Positions 60,156 to 64,000 of a stretch of 64,000 nt of DNA are shown piece by piece. Numbering within the stretch: the stretch's first letter is position 1; each line of letters starts with the position of its first letter. The stretch is taken from contig NC_069123.1 of assembly GCF_026914265.1 (NCBI RefSeq), positions 48,430,949-48,494,948 of the forward strand. The letters run 5' to 3'. Made by a program: the position numbers and the translations under genes. The notes beneath the pieces were generated by a model. It had not been told where the DNA came from. It saw only the letters and a program-made list of their open reading frames with translations, and made no database searches. This DNA is from Mya arenaria (lineage: Eukaryota > Mollusca > Bivalvia > Myida > Myidae).

Positions 60156-61251
60156 TCTTTTGTTGCCAGCCTTTTTAATCTGAAAAATACATTCAAATAT
60201 TATTTTATTTATTTTGTTCAGAACCTAGAAACACTCCGAACATTTAGAGCACCTGATTCAATTGTAAGGATCATATAATTTATGATTACTTTATTTGCAA
60301 AAAAATATTTTAACTTAATAGTCTGGAGGACTACAAAATATAAGGGAAAATTCAATGGCAATTGGCAATATCTGCTGTCCTTTACATAAATGATTATTAT
60401 CATACATTTACACGAAGCATGATAAACATACATGTGTAGATGTGTACGCTGGGATTGTTTTTCTATTGCTGGACATGCGTAAGAGTTTTTCTGACATAAT
60501 TACAACTTAAATTAATATATTAACAAATTCAATTTATATGTTTATCAAGTAGTATTTGGATGTTTTATTCAATTTTGGTACTAAATTATATTCCATATAT
60601 ACCAAAACATTATAAAGCCTGTCCAAAATTAACAGTATTATGTATTCCAAAGGTAGAGGGGTAGACACCTTTATTTACATGTATACGGCTAATGAGCAAC
60701 AAAATAATGTACTGCCAATGAATGGCAAGCAACACAGTCATATACTTATTAAAATAATGTTTGAAACAGTCTTGGGCTAACCCTAGCCACAATAATGACC
60801 GTGAAGGGAACTTTTTTAACATTAGGACATGGACATTCATTACGTTCCCTTAAGGGTTAGGGTTTCGCCAAAACCAAAACGTCAAAGACTGGTGGTTGTT
60901 CATATGATATGGACTAAGACCAACCCTTATCAAAGATTTTACCTAGTACCTATTTGTTTTTTTCTAATAAATATATTTCTGTATTATAATTTCTATTTCA
61001 ACAATAAGGTTGTTTTTGATAGTTCAAACATAGTTTATTTGATTTTGCAATCAAGACGTATAATTTAATTTGAAACGATTCTATTTACCTGGCTAACACT
61101 GACGTACTGTAGTTGGCTGTAATCCGAAATTCTTTATCCGACAGTACGGTATTCAGTACGTTCTTTGCTAAGATGGCGCTTTATGACTTAACACTCGCAA
61201 GAATGATAAATAAAGAACATATTGTACTTTCATTTAAGATAGTTCTGGGCT

Positions 61252-61355
61252 TCCATAACTTTAATGTTGATATTTTTTTTATGTTTACAACACATTAAAC
61301 ACATCCAAAACGGTAATATACAACGTGTTCGCTGAAGTTCTTTAGCTAATTTAAG
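61252..61355. repeat. Dispersed repeat shared with 5300-5400
   Basis: Same block order as the copy at 5300-5400 ('ttccataactttaatgttg', 'aacgtgttcgctgaagttct'). Confidence 0.65.
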
Positions 61356-61656
61356 AAAGTGATGACGTATGTAATACCACTGACAGGTATACTCATTTAT
61401 ATAGCTTTTTTTGTTTTGACAGTTGACAAAGTGGCACACAACAATTATTAGTACTGTACGCTAATCGGAACACCTCGGCCAGTATCCACCAGAATTGATT
61501 ATCGAAGCTTGCCGGAGTTGGCCGGGTTGCTACGATTGACAGACAGTACGCTTAACTTTCACTGCGGTAGAGCTCGTTGCAAATAATAATGTAATAGTAC
61601 TTAAAACTTCACTAGGAATCAGAAAAATCATCCCCCCAAGCGACTTTATCACTTAC

Positions 61657-61908
61657 CTATTAAATAAGTTATAGTTCTGTAGAAATGTAATTTAAATATT
61701 CTTCTACTTTTTTCATATAACTATGTCCATCTAACATCCGTACACAACCATTTCTGTACATTTTCAGCAATCTTTCTCTGCCAGCTTGCATCAATGGCGA
61801 CATCATATTGTCACTTGCGGGGCAAGAAAAAAGCTTGTGTAAATGTCCGCTCCTTCCCGTTAGCAGACTTGTTATGCAGGTTTCAAACTGATGGATTATC
61901 GCAGACAT
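61657..61908 (-). CDS. Candidate upstream exon with a 79-codon ORF
   Basis: An ATG at 61908 opens a 79-residue frame (MSAIIHQFETCITSLLTGRS to YMKKVEEYLNYISTEL) that stops 12 nt before a consensus donor (ATAG|GTAAGTG at 61657/61656). The next minus-strand acceptor is that of the zinc-finger exon at 60179. If joined, this is a 5' leader with a long upstream ORF; no frame runs through both. The peptide looks like real coding sequence (mixed charged and hydrophobic, Cys and Gly), but I recognise no domain. It could also be the end of a separate small gene. Confidence 0.4.
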
Positions 61909-62329
61909 TTAAACCTGTCGGAATAGGCGTCCATGTTATTTTAAATTAAATTAAGTTAATACAAGTAAACAAAAGTCACCGGTCCAAAATATACAACATT
62001 GACAAAATAAACTAGTAGTGTAGTTGCAAAGATTTACATATTTATCATATTCAACAGATGTCAGTAAAATAGATTGTTGACTTTAATATTGTATTATCAT
62101 TTTCAGAAGTCAATAAAGAGTAAAACTCATTTAGATTATCACCAGGTGAATACCAATTCAAAAGATAATGTCTACGAATAACATGCAATTTTGGACATTA
62201 AACGAATGCATGATATTCACAATCAATAACTGTAAAAAATATTCAGACAATACCATGCACATGTATACAAAGTCTCTTACCGTGGTATTTATATATCTAC
62301 CAATTTCCATGTTTAGTTAAGGTTTGATC

Positions 62330-63065
62330 AGCGAAATCTAGCGAAAACAATCTTATATTTCAATGGAATTTCCAGATGTAAGTACCTTTCTCTATTTAAC
62401 AATGTTTTGTAAAGTTTATAATGGTGACACCTTGAAGAATTTTAGTACATTTGGTACTGTACAATAGGATTTCTTAAGACATTGCTTTCTGAAATATTTT
62501 GTGCTAGAAAAAATGAAATCCATCCTCTGAGATATTACACGCAATACATTTTCGATCACAATGTGGAATTACAACTGACCGGCTTCTACCTCTAGTCTAT
62601 GCGCCGACATTCTAAGCCTAGCCAATAGGGCCGGAAAAATTGATTTGTTAAACAAATATAAACTATGCTATATTGACAAAGTGTTGAATTTATTTAAGCA
62701 ATGCAGTTTAAACATTGCTTTTAAAAGAGCTTTTCCTGATAGTGTTTGTAAATGTTTCACCTGTTGTGAAAACAATACCGAGATATATTAATTTAGAAAC
62801 AATTTCTTATTCCTGGCCATGATGCAAAAATCTTAAATTTTTCCTCCATCTTCCTTTCTTTTTAAAAAAACCATAACTCTCGTTTTAGCAGAATTTACAC
62901 TTAACTTCCATCTATTGCAATATTCATACCCCGTCAAATTTAGTGACAACCTAGCTAGTACTCTTCAATATCATTTAATTACATTGAAACTAAAAATGGA
63001 AATAAAAATTCGCCTTGACGTACACCAAGAAAACAATGAATGTCTTCACTTATAGAGAATACTAG
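62330..63065 (-). mobile_element. Decayed LINE (non-LTR retrotransposon) reverse-transcriptase fragment
   Basis: On the minus strand, translation in shifting frames gives landmarks of a LINE ORF2 C-terminal half: LGVRQGEFLFPFLVSM near 63030, LNDIEEYL, CNRWKLSVNSAKTRVMVFLK near 62890, LGIVFTTGETFTN near 62785, and the late motif CNISEDGFHFFL near 62520, followed by an RERYLHLEIPLK end. Several frameshifts and stops interrupt it, and the endonuclease and upstream RT are missing, so it is a 5'-truncated dead copy. It resembles jockey/CR1-type elements. No target duplication was determined. Confidence 0.75.
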
Positions 63066-64000
63066 TTAAACATCACGTGGTCTACTATCCTAATAAACTA
63101 AAATTTACACGGCACGTTGTTATTAGATCGATTTGTATGCACGTGACATGATAAAGTGTATTATCAAACTTAACTCTTGATTTTAAATTAATATACTATA
63201 CAGAGATTTTTATTATATCCAACACTTTTCCTCTTACTCCAAATTAAACAAGCTAATGCAACACAATTGTTATATTGCCAAGTGTTCTGCGACAGTTTTG
63301 GCTTTAATTATTTGGATTGAGGTTAAATTCACGATTTACTTTGCGCCTGTGTCTCAGCTGGGCTTCGTTTCTTACAGTTTCATCTTCAAAATAGAAGGTG
63401 GGTCTCTTTATGAAGCCGTACAAACTCAAGTTCACGGCTATCCACTTTTTCTCGGCGTCTTATGTTGCTGTTACAGCACACGCTCTTCAAGCTCTATATT
63501 GTCATTCTCTTTCTTGTCCAAATGGAGACAACCAGCCAGTTATTTTGTTATTTTGTTACCCCCACCCCCAACAGTAACAGAAAAGCCACAAACAAACAAC
63601 ATCAAAATGTGCATCCCCCAACAATTTACTTTTATTTCCCACTTCTATTAGTCTACCCAAGGTCATAGTGAACGATGTTTCAAGTCAAAGTCAAGTCAAA
63701 CACCGTTTATTCGCTTATACCATACACATGGCAAATGAGGTCATATACAAAACATATATACATACATGGCGGCAGATACATTGTAAATTTCTAACTACAA
63801 TTCATATGATCCAGAACGATCTTATATGCTTTATAACCAAGGAGCAAGCAGCGCCTTAGGTATCAATTGTGTATTTTATCCCACTAAAGATATTTGAGAC
63901 TTTTATGACTTTTATAGGACATAATTGTAATGATTATTATGATATGGCATATTTTGGTTTATTTCATCAACTTAACGCAAGTTATTTGGCTAAATGAAAT
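63066..64000. other. Right-edge noncoding stretch
   Basis: I see no supportable gene. 63680-63860 ('caagtcaaagtcaagtcaaacaccg...') has the look of a dispersed repeat but has no second copy in the window. Confidence 0.35.

Noticed and set aside
62363-62380. Plus-strand ATG followed by a GTAAGT donor (possible first exon)
   Set aside because: Only five codons, and the region is the end of the LINE fragment on the other strand.
1-64000. tRNA, rRNA or riboswitch genes
   Set aside because: No convincing tRNA B-box context, 5S-like segment or other structured RNA was found by eye; a covariance-model search would be needed to exclude weak cases.

Overview
This is a eukaryotic, AT-rich, intron-rich nuclear window. 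It most likely comes from a mollusc, probably a bivalve. The support is metazoan gene content (EME1, PDPK1, a cadherin, a C2H2 zinc-finger protein), short exons with GT/AG borders in long introns, and the many dispersed repeats built on a 'tgaccttgacctttgacc' motif that I associate with bivalve genomes. Species cannot be set from the sequence. No rRNA, tRNA, CRISPR array or prokaryotic gene was seen.

Layout. (1) 236-429, minus: one internal exon of a mitochondrial ribosomal protein bL27m (MRPL27) gene that runs off the left edge. (2) 7474-13589, plus: a complete ten-exon EME1 gene (partner subunit of the MUS81 structure-specific nuclease). (3) 17562-21235, minus: a three-exon gene for a 141-residue single-pass membrane protein resembling MXRA7. 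(4) 24408-37687, minus: a sixteen-exon gene for a short 592-residue transmembrane cadherin, including a 12-nt microexon. (5) 42542-51318, minus: PDPK1 (PDK1 kinase) in thirteen coding exons, kinase plus PH domain. (6) 59133-60155, minus: a C2H2 zinc-finger protein with an acidic tail and an upstream exon carrying a 79-codon ORF. (7) 62330-63065, minus: a decayed LINE reverse-transcriptase fragment. All CDS models were assembled by hand from splice sites, and every exon junction listed keeps phase.

Mobile DNA is the most striking part. Several elements show terminal inverted repeats plus target-site duplications that can be read directly: a 1.87-kb foldback element made of about 44-bp tandem subunits (28653-30524, 9-bp duplication) inside the cadherin gene; a 1.6-kb element just upstream of the EME1 coding exon (9-bp duplication); an 882-bp element (6-bp duplication); two hAT-like elements (8-bp duplications); a two-copy family at 3781-4479 and 52467-53056; and two smaller families of inverted-repeat elements. 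Three introns or flanks also hold tandem arrays with unit lengths of 66, 45 and about 63 bp.

The genes do not form an obvious pathway: DNA repair, mitochondrial translation, PI3K signalling, adhesion and transcription are represented. The more notable relationship is between genes and repeats: donor-site duplications in EME1 and PDPK1, a foldback element 24 bp from a cadherin donor site, and repeats carrying perfect AGGTCA palindromes and DR1 elements that match nuclear-receptor sites.
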